DNA from: an uncultured Saprospiraceae bacterium
Lineage (GTDB): Bacteria > Bacteroidota > Bacteroidia > Chitinophagales > Saprospiraceae
Direction: 5' to 3'
DNA length: 64,000 nucleotides
Assembly (NCBI GenBank): GCA_938045585.1
Contig: CALIAU010000005.1
Span: 1 to 64,000 of the forward strand
The translations under genes were made by a program, and so were the position numbers. Positions 35,024 through 43,163 of this stretch are shown here, one piece after another (within the stretch, counting starts at the first letter, position 1; every line of letters begins with the position of its first letter). Below the pieces are notes generated by a model that saw only the letters and a list, made by a program, of their open reading frames with translations, did not search any database and was not told where the DNA came from.

Positions 35024-36454
35024 TTAGTCACTTTCTTTGAAAGGAAAATATAGAGTAAATGTACTTCCTTTCCCTAATTCGCTCTTTACGGACACAGTTC
35101 CCTTATGTGCCGTCATAAGTGCCTTTACATAGCTTAGACCTAGTCCAAAGCCTTTAACATCATGTATATTTCCTGTATGAACCCTATAAAACTTATCAAA
35201 TATGTGTTTTTGGGACTCTTTACTGAGCCCAATGCCTTCATCTTTAATGTGTACTTCTACCCCATTTGAGACTGTTTTTGTAGTAACTTCTATTCTAGGG
35301 CTCTCTTTTGAGTATTTTTCGGCATTATCCAGAAGATTAGCGACCATATTAGAAATATGGGTTAAATCACCTCTGACTATTGAATTATGTGCCTCCAGAT
35401 GGGTTGAAAGTGTTCCATTTCTAGATTTAAGCTTCAATTTCACATGTTCAGCTGTTTTCTTTATCACCTCATGCAAATCCACTTCGACTATCCTAAGGTT
35501 CAAGTCTTTATTATCTATACGTGCCATCTGCAGAACTTTTTCTACCTGATTGAGCATTCGTCTATTTTCTTGTTTTATGATCCCAGCGAAACGCTTAATT
35601 TTCTGTGTGTCTGTATTTACCATTGGACTATTGATGGAGTCCGCTGCCAACGAGATGGTAGCTATGGGCGTTTTAAATTCATGGGTCATATTATTTATGA
35701 AATCAGTTTTCATTTCTGAAATCTGCTTCTGTCTGAAGATAACATAAATTGTGTAGCAAAAGCAAAATAAGATAAGACTTGTCAATAAAATAGAGCTCAG
35801 AGTGGATGGAAGGACCTCTGACCAAAGCCAACTTGTTTTTTGCGGGAAAAATAATTTTAAATAACCGGGTGAGCCTAGTTCATTACTAAATAGATCTACC
35901 TGATACTCTGCTGTACTCTGGTCTAAAACTGCTTCTACCCCACTATAGGCACCCTCATCAGAAATCTGTGCTACATAATTCCCGTTAATTATAGAGTAGC
36001 TTTCCTGATTAAATGAATATACACCATAGTCGTATTTGAGATCAATACCTTGGTTTTTAAGTTCTTGGGCTATGTATAAATCTAGGTTATCCTTATTGAG
36101 GTTATCTAAGGATCTATTAGGATCAATCTGGCTTGGCAGACTGGAAAGTTCGTAGCGTAAACGTTCTATTTCTCGACTGGGCTTAGATTTAAAGAAGTTT
36201 GCAATGGGGTTCTCGCTTGTACTAAATAGCTTAGCAGACTTGTTATTCTCAAAGTACTCTAGGGTTTTCTCTCTGAGCTTATCATCCTCTACTACACGAT
36301 CCTTTACTCGATTCATTGCCATGATTACTCGGTCACTGAAATTTTGTTCTTGTAGCTGCACAGAGGAGCGCAGCCAAATCAACTGAATGATACTTATCCC
36401 TATCAGTGCGGCACTCATAAGGACAATAATCAACCAAATTGCTTTTTTATTCAT
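35024..36454 (-). CDS. Sensor histidine kinase (RprX-like)
   Basis: This 476-residue membrane kinase has a first transmembrane helix at about 7-27, a long extracytoplasmic region, a second helix at about 218-240, then directly the H-box NNMTHEFKTPIATISLAADS. The N-box NLLDNAEKYSKE and G-boxes DEGIGLSKES and GFGLGLSYVKAL are intact, so it should be active. There is no HAMP or PAS domain, as is common for RprX-like kinases. It presumably phosphorylates the response regulator encoded next. A TAnnTTTG box lies 24 bp upstream. Signal unknown. Confidence 0.93.
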   Translation of the reverse strand: MNKKAIWLIIVLMSAALIGISIIQLIWLRSSVQLQEQNFSDRVIMAMNRVKDRVVEDDKLREKTLEYFENNKSAKLFSTSENPIANFFKSKPSREIERLRYELSSLPSQIDPNRSLDNLNKDNLDLYIAQELKNQGIDLKYDYGVYSFNQESYSIINGNYVAQISDEGAYSGVEAVLDQSTAEYQVDLFSNELGSPGYLKLFFPQKTSWLWSEVLPSTLSSILLTSLILFCFCYTIYVIFRQKQISEMKTDFINNMTHEFKTPIATISLAADSINSPMVNTDTQKIKRFAGIIKQENRRMLNQVEKVLQMARIDNKDLNLRIVEVDLHEVIKKTAEHVKLKLKSRNGTLSTHLEAHNSIVRGDLTHISNMVANLLDNAEKYSKESPRIEVTTKTVSNGVEVHIKDEGIGLSKESQKHIFDKFYRVHTGNIHDVKGFGLGLSYVKALMTAHKGTVSVKSELGKGSTFTLYFPFKESD

Positions 36455-36477
36455 TAACTGAGTTTAAGATTGAACCA

Positions 36478-36485
36478 CAAATCTA
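36478..36485 (-). promoter_or_regulatory. -7 promoter box for the histidine kinase/response regulator operon
   Basis: The minus strand reads TAGATTTG, matching TAnnTTTG, 24 bp before the kinase start codon. No clear -33 box. Confidence 0.45.
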
Positions 36486-36548
36486 AGCAGCATGATTTTG
36501 GAATTACTTAGTTTAACGTAGTTTTAACCGCAACAAATGTAGTACAAT

Positions 36549-36950
36549 ATGCAGAAAATTGAGCACTTAGGAATTGCCGTATCAGATTTAGAAAAATCGA
36601 AGGGTTTATTTGAAAAACTTTTAGGGAGTCCTGCCTATAAGGAGGAAGAAGTAGCGTCAGAACATGTGATCACTAGTTTCTTTAGAAATGGGCCTAATAA
36701 AATCGAATTACTACAAGCTACCTCAGCAGACAGTGCGATTGCAAAGTTTGTAGAAAAACGAGGAGAGGGTCTCCATCATATCGCCTTTGCTGTAGATGAT
36801 ATTTATGCAGAAATGGCACGACTTAAAGCGGAGGGATTCAGATTACTTTCAGAGGAACCCAAGCGAGGGGCAGATAACAAACTGATTTGTTTTATCCATC
36901 CTAAAACTGCGAATGGCATTCTAGTGGAATTATGCCAAGAGATACGATAA
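36549..36950 (+). CDS. mce: Methylmalonyl-CoA epimerase
   Basis: This 133-residue VOC-superfamily enzyme converts (R)- to (S)-methylmalonyl-CoA, linking propionyl-CoA and succinyl-CoA metabolism. Visible features are HLGIAVSDLEKSKGLFEKLLG at the N-terminus, with the metal-binding His near residue 5, LHHIAFAVDDIYAEMARLKA (His near 78), and the C-terminal GILVELCQE, which carries the Glu ligand. Length is normal for the family. Its stop codon TAA abuts the ATG of the TSUP permease, so they are co-transcribed. The mutase genes are not in the window. Confidence 0.92.
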   Translation: MQKIEHLGIAVSDLEKSKGLFEKLLGSPAYKEEEVASEHVITSFFRNGPNKIELLQATSADSAIAKFVEKRGEGLHHIAFAVDDIYAEMARLKAEGFRLLSEEPKRGADNKLICFIHPKTANGILVELCQEIR

Positions 36951-37721
36951 ATGGAGATAGGTGTATTTGAAATAGCCATATCTATTTTGGGCGGATTTAT
37001 CGCTGGTAGTATTAATACGCTTGCGGGCAATGGTTCTGCAATTACCCTGTCGATACTTACCGAGGTGCTTGGCTTACCGGGTAACATGGCAAATGGTTCT
37101 AATCGTATAGGCGTCTTTGCACAGGGACTTACTTCCAACTTTGCGTTTATCCAGAATAAAAAATTGGATGTAAAGAAAAGTAAGCACATTATAATTCTTG
37201 TATGTATAGGTGCTGTGGCTGGTGTTCTTACGGCTGTACGCGTCAGTAATGAACAGTTTATGTTTGTGTTTAAGGTGCTCATCACAATTCTATTCTTTGT
37301 TGTTCTTATAAAACCAAAGCGATGGCTTATTGCCTCAAATGTGGAAAAACAACTTTCCCCCTTTTTGTATGTGCCCATGTTTTTAGGAATAGGCTTTTAT
37401 GGTGGATTTATACAGATGGGCATGGGAGTTATCTTTTTAGCGAGTATGGTGCTTGTGGCCAAGTATAATATTATAGATGCCAATGCAGTGAAGGCCTTTG
37501 TGGTTTTCTTGTATACAATTATTGTCATTGCCATTTTTCAATACAAGGGACTTATAGATTGGAAGTTGGGATCTATTGTCGCTATTGGTCAGGCTGTAGG
37601 CGGTTATCTTACGGCACAGTTTGCTTCTAAATATAAACATGCAGATATCTGGGCCTATCGGTTACTCGTAATTATAATGATTATTGTAATTTTAAAAACA
37701 TACAACATTCTCTCTTGGTAA
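36951..37721 (+). CDS. TSUP (TauE/SafE) family membrane permease
   Basis: This 256-residue integral membrane protein has about eight hydrophobic helices in two repeats, the first with GGFIAGSINTLAGNGSAIT at residues 14-32, the second with GGFIQMGMGVIFLASMVL. TSUP proteins export sulfite, sulfoacetate, or other organic anions; the substrate cannot be read from sequence. It begins directly at the stop of the epimerase gene, and its last codons overlap the start of the serine hydrolase gene, so the three are one transcript. The shared role of these three is not obvious. Confidence 0.88.
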   Translation: MEIGVFEIAISILGGFIAGSINTLAGNGSAITLSILTEVLGLPGNMANGSNRIGVFAQGLTSNFAFIQNKKLDVKKSKHIIILVCIGAVAGVLTAVRVSNEQFMFVFKVLITILFFVVLIKPKRWLIASNVEKQLSPFLYVPMFLGIGFYGGFIQMGMGVIFLASMVLVAKYNIIDANAVKAFVVFLYTIIVIAIFQYKGLIDWKLGSIVAIGQAVGGYLTAQFASKYKHADIWAYRLLVIIMIIVILKTYNILSW

Positions 37722-38941
37722 ATAGACTTCCAATATCGACTATTCTTTTCTTTCTAGGTTTTAGCACGTTGTTTATGTCATGTAAAGCAGACAGAGATTT
37801 ATGGGACATTTGCATGGACAATGGTTCTGAGTCTTTCCAAGACATCATGTCACAGCCTGATAAATATGAATTACAAATTATCTATACCCCATTGACCAAG
37901 GATGCAGAAGGGAACTGGACCATGAAACAAGAACGTTTGCATGTAGATACTACAAAATATTTTTATCCCGCGAGTACAGTCAAGATGCCTGTGGCATTTT
38001 TGGCTTTGGAACGCTTACGGGAATTAGAAGCAAGGGGGATTGCAATCTCTAAGGACACACCATTGCGTATTCTTAAATCGCGTGATGCACAAACTGCGGT
38101 GCACATTGACAGTACAAGCGAAACGGGATTGCCTAGCGTGGGACATTATATCAATAAACTATTTGCAGTTAGTGATAATGATGCTTACAATCGTTTGTAT
38201 GAATTTCTAGGGAGAGACTATATAAACAAGACACTGCGCAGCAAAAAGATTTTTTCTAATTCCAGGGTAGTAACGCGTGTGGGTGTTGGTGGATTTGATT
38301 ACGAAGAAAATGGCCACACGAATGCTATGCAATTTTACGAGGGTGAAAAGAATATCTATGATCAGAAGTCAAAAAAGGCGACCGAAAATTTCTTGCTGCC
38401 TCTGACTGGTGACAAAAAGGGAAAAGGGTTTTTTGCATCGGGTGCAGACATTGTAACTCTCAAGCCTTTTGATATGTCTCAGAAGAATTTCATCAATTTA
38501 GTCGACTTACAGGAATCCCTTCAACGTATCATACTGCCTGAACTCTATGAAGAAAATGAAAGGTTTGTCTTAGAAGACGAGGATTATGTCTTCCTAAGAA
38601 ATGCCTTGTCTAAATTGCCAGCTAGCTACGACTATCCTGCATATGATCCTGCAGAATACTATGACAGTTATGGTAAGTTCTTTATGTATGGCGATACCAA
38701 GGATGCTATCCCCGATCACATTAAAATTTACAATAAGGTGGGTTATGCCTATGGCACTCTTACGGACTGCAGTTATATCGAAGATGAGAAAAATGACATT
38801 CGTTTTTTCCTTACAGCTACCCTGCAAGTAAATGAGAATGGTATATTCAATGACGATACCTATGAGTATGATAAGGGGATTGCTTTTTTAGCGGAACTGG
38901 GGCGTTTAGTGTATGCCCAGATGCTTGAAAGCAAAACATGA
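37715..38941 (+). CDS. Class A beta-lactamase-like serine hydrolase, lipoprotein
   Basis: This 408-residue product starts with a TTG at 37715 inside the end of the TSUP gene and encodes a lipoprotein signal (TILFFLGFSTLFMSC, Cys at about 23). The penicilloyl-serine-enzyme motifs are present: SxxK in YPASTVKMPVAF (about 87-98), SDN in FAVSDNDAYNRLYE (about 151-164), and a KVG in NKVGYAYGT that stands for the KTG box. No clear Glu166-type loop can be assigned, so it may be a peptidase or transacylase rather than an antibiotic-degrading enzyme. The large size is unusual for a beta-lactamase. Confidence 0.82.
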   Translation: MVNRLPISTILFFLGFSTLFMSCKADRDLWDICMDNGSESFQDIMSQPDKYELQIIYTPLTKDAEGNWTMKQERLHVDTTKYFYPASTVKMPVAFLALERLRELEARGIAISKDTPLRILKSRDAQTAVHIDSTSETGLPSVGHYINKLFAVSDNDAYNRLYEFLGRDYINKTLRSKKIFSNSRVVTRVGVGGFDYEENGHTNAMQFYEGEKNIYDQKSKKATENFLLPLTGDKKGKGFFASGADIVTLKPFDMSQKNFINLVDLQESLQRIILPELYEENERFVLEDEDYVFLRNALSKLPASYDYPAYDPAEYYDSYGKFFMYGDTKDAIPDHIKIYNKVGYAYGTLTDCSYIEDEKNDIRFFLTATLQVNENGIFNDDTYEYDKGIAFLAELGRLVYAQMLESKT

Positions 38942-39015
38942 GCATACGTACCGCAATCCTAATAGTTCAAGAATCCTCTTACAAGGTTTTCAATCTAAAA
39001 CACAACCCAATACTC

Positions 39016-40035
39016 CTATTCATAAATCTCAATCCCTGGATAAAACGCACCCAAGGAGAAAAAGTATCCAATTACCGACTTGAGGGGTGTAAGCTGTGTG
39101 CCACTCATAGGGCCAGACGTTATCGCTCCCGAGAGGGTAATTCTATTTCCGTCCTGGTCTTCTGCGATTACTGGCAGTGCATTTGCTACATAGCTAAGCC
39201 CTTCTAGGCCTGGGTTATTAAAACCTACCATAAAATTATCCGCTTTGGATCCGATAATCATTATTTCTTGGCTATCGATATTGTCTTGAATGAGTTGAGC
39301 ATCTTCAAACAATTCTATGCTATAGACACGATTTGTACTAGTTGATAGCGCAGCAAAGACTCTTTCTTTAGCTGGTAATCGATTGTCAAAGGGGGATACT
39401 GGGAAAATCAGGTTGTTATGATTTGTCCGAAAATCCCCGTAGGGGTATTGGTTATAATTACGGCTAAATCCTGTATTAGTAGTCATGACCTGTGCATTGG
39501 GATACGCAGCCTTCCATGTTGCCCAAGTTGTTTCTATCAAAGGAAATACATTTGCAGGTGTACCCACCAATTCACCATTTACACTTTCTAACCCGAGTTG
39601 GGACCAGTAGCTATCTGATTCTCTATCATAGGGCATGAGATTAGAGTTGTATAACTTTCCGCTAACGCCAAAGGTAGTCTCAGATCCATTTACATTTCTG
39701 TCCCATGCCAAGGCAGTCCCTGTAAGTGGACAGTAAGTAAGTGCAAAACTTTGTGAAGATATATTATCATTTACAATTTCGTGCCAGTCTAAAATAGGGT
39801 GCGGATATACCTTAGCAGTCCCATTTACGATAACACCAACAACAAGATCATTCTCGTCCAAATAGTCTGTATTTGTAACGGAATCAAATTCTGGATCATC
39901 CACGGAGGGAATTCCATCTTTACCAGGACCTCCATCAAATACTTCTGATGAAGGAATTGTCCATTCATCTGAAGAGCTATTTGAGTCGCCACAGGCGAAT
40001 AGAAATAGGACGAGTATAAGACTTATATATTTCAT
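39016..40035 (-). CDS. DUF3179 domain lipoprotein
   Basis: From the ATG at 40033-40035 the product is 339 residues and begins MKYISLILVLFLFACGDSNS, a lipoprotein signal with Cys at about 15. An ATG further upstream is in frame but would overlap the barrel gene and spoil the signal peptide, so it is rejected. The body has the DUF3179 features VNGTAKVYPHPILDWHEIVN and SFALTYCPLTGTALAWDR, with a Cys in YCPLTG reminiscent of thiol or metal-binding folds. Function is unknown. It follows the barrel gene by 10 bp, so the two are likely a unit. Confidence 0.88.
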   Translation of the reverse strand: MKYISLILVLFLFACGDSNSSSDEWTIPSSEVFDGGPGKDGIPSVDDPEFDSVTNTDYLDENDLVVGVIVNGTAKVYPHPILDWHEIVNDNISSQSFALTYCPLTGTALAWDRNVNGSETTFGVSGKLYNSNLMPYDRESDSYWSQLGLESVNGELVGTPANVFPLIETTWATWKAAYPNAQVMTTNTGFSRNYNQYPYGDFRTNHNNLIFPVSPFDNRLPAKERVFAALSTSTNRVYSIELFEDAQLIQDNIDSQEIMIIGSKADNFMVGFNNPGLEGLSYVANALPVIAEDQDGNRITLSGAITSGPMSGTQLTPLKSVIGYFFSLGAFYPGIEIYE

Positions 40036-40045
40036 ATCAATTCTT

Positions 40046-41002
40046 TTAATTAGTATTTCTTTTTTTAAAACTATATTGAAACTGCACACCGGCAGTAAAA
40101 TTGTTGCTAATCTGTAAACCCTCTAAATCTTGGTAAACCGGGATTTCTGAAAATACGCGAATGGAAATATGTTCGGCAGGTACAAAGGAAAATCCTACGG
40201 GAACAGAAAACCAAAATCCACCACTGTTAGGTGCTGTTACTTCTTGTTCTATATTCGCTTCTGCATGTCTAATTTTAAGACTGAGATCTGGAACAAAAAA
40301 ACCACTGCTTTCTACATGTAAATAACTGAATCCAAGTATAAGATTCAATTCGTCTCCAAAACCAAATCGTCTCCCCTCAAAACTATCTGTTGCGCCAAAA
40401 CTATCATTCACACCATTTTTTCTGTATACGAGCGAACTAAAGCCTGTCAGATTAGGCGAGAGAAATTGCGATCTCTGGTACGCTACTCTAAATAAGTAAT
40501 CCATACTACCGCTTCCACTCTGCATATCAGGGGATAGTAAAATCTGTGAGGATCCTCTATGATTTGTATGCGCGGTGGGAAGCTTGGCGCCAAAGGATAG
40601 GCTGACATTATTCGTCTCTCCGCTATAGAGTGCATACTGCGTCACAAGAGACAGATCACCCAAACCCAAACTATTTTGGCTTTCAGAGAAGGTGCTACGT
40701 GTTTGATACACAAGTGGAATAAATGCGGAAAAGGACCACTTATCATTTAATATATAATCAGTCTTCAGACTTACGTTTTGTCCCGCTCGTGAGCGTGGAT
40801 CGTTTTCTATTCTTTGGTTATTATCAATTAAAAGATTTATACTCTTGTACTCATATCCCAATTGTACAGAAAATGCATTATTTGCATTTGAGTTCACTTC
40901 TAGAGAGGTACTTGTAGGTGCCCCAGCCGTACAGCAGGTCTGGCTCCAAACAAAGGGAGCATACAACAGAAGTAGAGTACATATGTAGAGCGTTTTCTGC
41001 AT
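40046..41002 (-). CDS. Outer-membrane beta-barrel protein with CC motif at mature N-terminus
   Basis: This 318-residue protein has a signal peptide (ending VWSQ at about 20) and then TCCTAGAPTSTSLEV, a double cysteine right at the mature start. The rest is alternating amphipathic beta strands ending in a C-terminal aromatic strand (FTAGVQFQYSF), fitting an outer-membrane barrel of transporter-like type. I do not recognise a narrower family. It is upstream of and tightly linked to the DUF3179 lipoprotein, so both probably act at the outer membrane. Confidence 0.7.
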   Translation of the reverse strand: MQKTLYICTLLLLYAPFVWSQTCCTAGAPTSTSLEVNSNANNAFSVQLGYEYKSINLLIDNNQRIENDPRSRAGQNVSLKTDYILNDKWSFSAFIPLVYQTRSTFSESQNSLGLGDLSLVTQYALYSGETNNVSLSFGAKLPTAHTNHRGSSQILLSPDMQSGSGSMDYLFRVAYQRSQFLSPNLTGFSSLVYRKNGVNDSFGATDSFEGRRFGFGDELNLILGFSYLHVESSGFFVPDLSLKIRHAEANIEQEVTAPNSGGFWFSVPVGFSFVPAEHISIRVFSEIPVYQDLEGLQISNNFTAGVQFQYSFKKRNTN

Positions 41003-41039
41003 AGGTGAACAGCTTGCTACAATTTAATCCAAATGAGAG

Positions 41040-41047
41040 TATATTTG
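41040..41047 (+). promoter_or_regulatory. Possible -7 promoter box upstream of ywbE
   Basis: TATATTTG matches TAnnTTTG. It lies about 90 bp before the ywbE start, which implies a long leader; a TTG at 41014-41016 is too far for a good -33 box. Confidence 0.35.
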
Positions 41048-41136
41048 TTGTTTGGAAGTCTTGAATAGACGCGAAATGTCTCTTGCAAAACAATCATGAA
41101 AGATGACAATGAACTATTCAATAAGAATAAAAGAAC

Positions 41137-41346
41137 ATGGACGGAACACAACGGAAAGACATTCAATTAGATGCACTCGTCGAAATTGTAGAGAAACAAC
41201 ATCAAGGCACTGGTGAATTAACACAGGGCCTGGTAAAGCGCATTCTGACGAAATCAAAATTTCATCCGCACGGCATCAAGGTCATGTTAGATACGGGAGA
41301 GGTAGGGCGTGTAAAGAATATTATTGACGAGGATATCTTTGACTAA
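41137..41346 (+). CDS. ywbE: YwbE-family small protein
   Basis: This 69-residue protein matches the YwbE (DUF2196) family: RKDIQLDALVEIVEKQHQGT, GELTQGLVKRILTKSKFHPH, GIKVMLDTGEVGRVKNII. The glycine-rich turns and basic KRILTKSKFHPHGIKV segment fit a small SH3-like, probably nucleic-acid-binding fold. Function is not established. It converges on the MNIO gene with 30 bp between them and is not part of that locus. Confidence 0.88.
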   Translation: MDGTQRKDIQLDALVEIVEKQHQGTGELTQGLVKRILTKSKFHPHGIKVMLDTGEVGRVKNIIDEDIFD

Positions 41347-41376
41347 ATTAAGCAGACTAGTAGTCTTACAATTTTT

Positions 41377-42504
41377 TCAATTAAAACCATCTTTCCATTT
41401 TTGCGCAATCGCAATAGCTGTTTCTAGCATGTGTGGTTTCCAATCATCTACCTTCCAATCCGAATTATGCAAAGAAGACGTTTGTAATTGTTTAAGTGCA
41501 GTGTTATAATCCTTAGCGGATTCCAAAATCTGAGTTAGCTCTATTTGTTGTTGCCAGAGTTTTTTGTCCTCATAGGGAATTTCATTTATTCGTATTTTTC
41601 CTGGCAGGAAGCTATTCCTAGTTTGAACTGTTGTTTCTTTTGATCTAAGAATTTTTTCCATTCGGAGAAAATCGTTTTGGAAATCAAGTTTGGATTTTTC
41701 TGATTGTAATCCGATACCCAATTGTTCCATGACGACAAATTTCAACTCAGGGCATTTTGGGATAGCATAGGCAAGCAGTTCAAATACTGCTTCTGGAACA
41801 GAGTCATCGTGTGTATCCCTGCGGATGCGTGTATCTGGAAAATATTCTGAAAACTCCCAAGAGCCACCTGAAATATGAATCTCACGTACACGGTGCAAGG
41901 GGTAGATAGCAATCAGTTCTTCAGCGGGAATTTCAAAGTTCATTGCTTGGCAATACAGGTTGTGTAGGTCAAGGATGACAAAACCATTGATAGGTTCCAT
42001 CAGTTTGTCCAAAAATTCACCATGTATTTTTAATTCGTCCAAAGCGTAGGAGAAGGCTAAGTTTTCTAGACCAACCGGGCAATTACAAGCATCTTGGATT
42101 CGAGCGAGTCTATCTCGTCCTAGTGCTAGCGTAGAGTCATTAAATGGAATACTGACAGGAGCGCCCTTATGAAAATCTTCTCCTGTCATAAAACCAAAGT
42201 GTTCACTAATGTGATTGAACTTATATTTTTGTGCCGTCTGTTTTAAATCTTCTAACCAGGCTGCTTGATCGTCTGACCACTGGGCAGAAAATAGAGAAAA
42301 GAAAACACCGTGCCCGATGAGTCGGTCTGCATCACTAAAGGTCTGTATCAATTCAAAGAACCAGGGAGGTATATTAGAAAAGCCATAGAGTGTATCAAAT
42401 GACCACTCTATGGCTTCTACTTTTTCTTGTGCGAACAAGGGCAAAGAAGACAACAGTAAATTACTGTCTAAGTTACAGGCTACTGTTGCGCATAATTTTG
42501 CCAT
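41377..42504 (-). CDS. MNIO (DUF692) peptide-modifying iron oxidase with C-terminal extension
   Basis: This 375-residue enzyme belongs to the DUF692 multinuclear non-heme iron oxidases (MbnB, BufB, TglH type), which oxidise Cys residues in ribosomal precursor peptides. The TIM-barrel metal ligands are visible: His65 (IGHGVFFS), Glu101-His102 (ISEHFGF), Glu147-Asn148 (LENLAF), Asp179/His181/Asn182 (DLHNLYC), Glu218-His220 (EIHISGG), Asp240-His242-Asp243 (DTHDDSVPE). Typical members are about 280 residues; the last 95 here form an extra, helix-rich domain. The start is the ATG at 42502-42504, which overlaps the stop of precursor 2 (TAATG), so translation is coupled to that peptide. An ATG 15 bp further upstream would lie inside the precursor. 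Confidence 0.92.
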   Translation of the reverse strand: MAKLCATVACNLDSNLLLSSLPLFAQEKVEAIEWSFDTLYGFSNIPPWFFELIQTFSDADRLIGHGVFFSLFSAQWSDDQAAWLEDLKQTAQKYKFNHISEHFGFMTGEDFHKGAPVSIPFNDSTLALGRDRLARIQDACNCPVGLENLAFSYALDELKIHGEFLDKLMEPINGFVILDLHNLYCQAMNFEIPAEELIAIYPLHRVREIHISGGSWEFSEYFPDTRIRRDTHDDSVPEAVFELLAYAIPKCPELKFVVMEQLGIGLQSEKSKLDFQNDFLRMEKILRSKETTVQTRNSFLPGKIRINEIPYEDKKLWQQQIELTQILESAKDYNTALKQLQTSSLHNSDWKVDDWKPHMLETAIAIAQKWKDGFN

Positions 42505-42701
42505 TATCCTAAACCACAACCAGGACAGTCTTCACAGGTATCGCCGTTATGACCATTTCTTCTATCTCTTTCATTTTCAGCTTCCGTTACTTCTTGCCCA
42601 TCCACACCCGTGATGGAATCAAACATAGAGCACGAGGTCGCTGTTGTTCCTAGGGTAACACCTACTAGGATTGCTTGTAATAAAGATTTTGATATTTTCA
42701 T
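42504..42701 (-). CDS. RiPP-like precursor peptide 2 with C-terminal CxxCPxCGxG
   Basis: This 65-residue peptide has an N-terminal signal or leader (MKISKSLLQAILVGVTLGTT) with a possible lipobox ATSC24, a variable charged middle, and the C-terminal CEDCPGCGLG (Cys56, 59, 62). It shares 27 of its first 32 residues with precursor 1. A longer frame extends upstream but the homologous start is the ATG at 42699-42701. Its stop overlaps the MNIO start by one base. It is most likely a substrate of that enzyme, modified on the terminal Cys cluster, and probably lipid-anchored or exported. Confidence 0.85.
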   Translation of the reverse strand: MKISKSLLQAILVGVTLGTTATSCSMFDSITGVDGQEVTEAENERDRRNGHNGDTCEDCPGCGLG

Positions 42702-42732
42702 TTTTTGTAGTTTCTGTTTATAAATTAGTAAA

Positions 42733-42933
42733 TCATCCCATTCCACAGGTTGGACAATCCCAACAGGAATCAGGTCCATCACCTCTCTTGTGTTCATGTT
42801 GCTTACAATCCGTCTTACATATGACATCTTCTTCTCCTCCAGTAATGGTGTCTAGCATGGAGCAAGAACTTGCTGTTGTTCCTAATGTAGCTCCTACAAG
42901 TATAGCTTGGATAAGTGATTTTGAAATTTTCAT
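42733..42933 (-). CDS. RiPP-like precursor peptide 1 with C-terminal CxxCPxCGxG
   Basis: This 66-residue peptide begins MKISKSLIQAILVGATLGTT with a possible lipobox ASSC24, has two further Cys (39 and 43) and His/Lys/Glu-rich sequence in the middle, and ends CWDCPTCGMG (Cys57, 60, 63). It is paralogous to the following peptide, strongly conserved in the leader and C-terminal core and diverged in between, the usual pattern of RiPP precursors. It is the first gene of the three-gene locus, 31 bp before precursor 2. The 230-bp region upstream has no recognisable TAnnTTTG box. Confidence 0.85.
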   Translation of the reverse strand: MKISKSLIQAILVGATLGTTASSCSMLDTITGGEEDVICKTDCKQHEHKRGDGPDSCWDCPTCGMG

Positions 42934-43163
42934 AGATATTGCCTGTTTATACTCTTAATATCCATGGCTTTTAGGAATCGTTGCCCGATTTTGATATTTT
43001 TTTGAAATTTTAGTATGCGCTTACATAAATCTAGGAAATTGAGCTATTGCCATGTTGAATCAGTATAAATCTGGCATTTAATTTATTAGATATTAGGTGA
43101 AAATGATCTATAAATGCGAATTAAAAAAAGAATAAATGAATACTTAGTCTAGTACTCATTTAT

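Noticed and set aside
41097-41171. 24-codon ORF overlapping the ywbE start
   Set aside because: Out of frame with ywbE, very short and without any feature; only its ATG is notable.
42505-42519. Start of the MNIO gene at an ATG 15 bp upstream
   Set aside because: The TAATG overlap with the peptide stop is the more usual coupled start, and the extra residues MWFRI add nothing to the fold.
42702-42827. N-terminal extension of precursor peptide 2 to an upstream ATG
   Set aside because: The extra 42 residues run backwards into the C-terminal coding region of precursor 1, and the paralogue starts at the equivalent of 42701.
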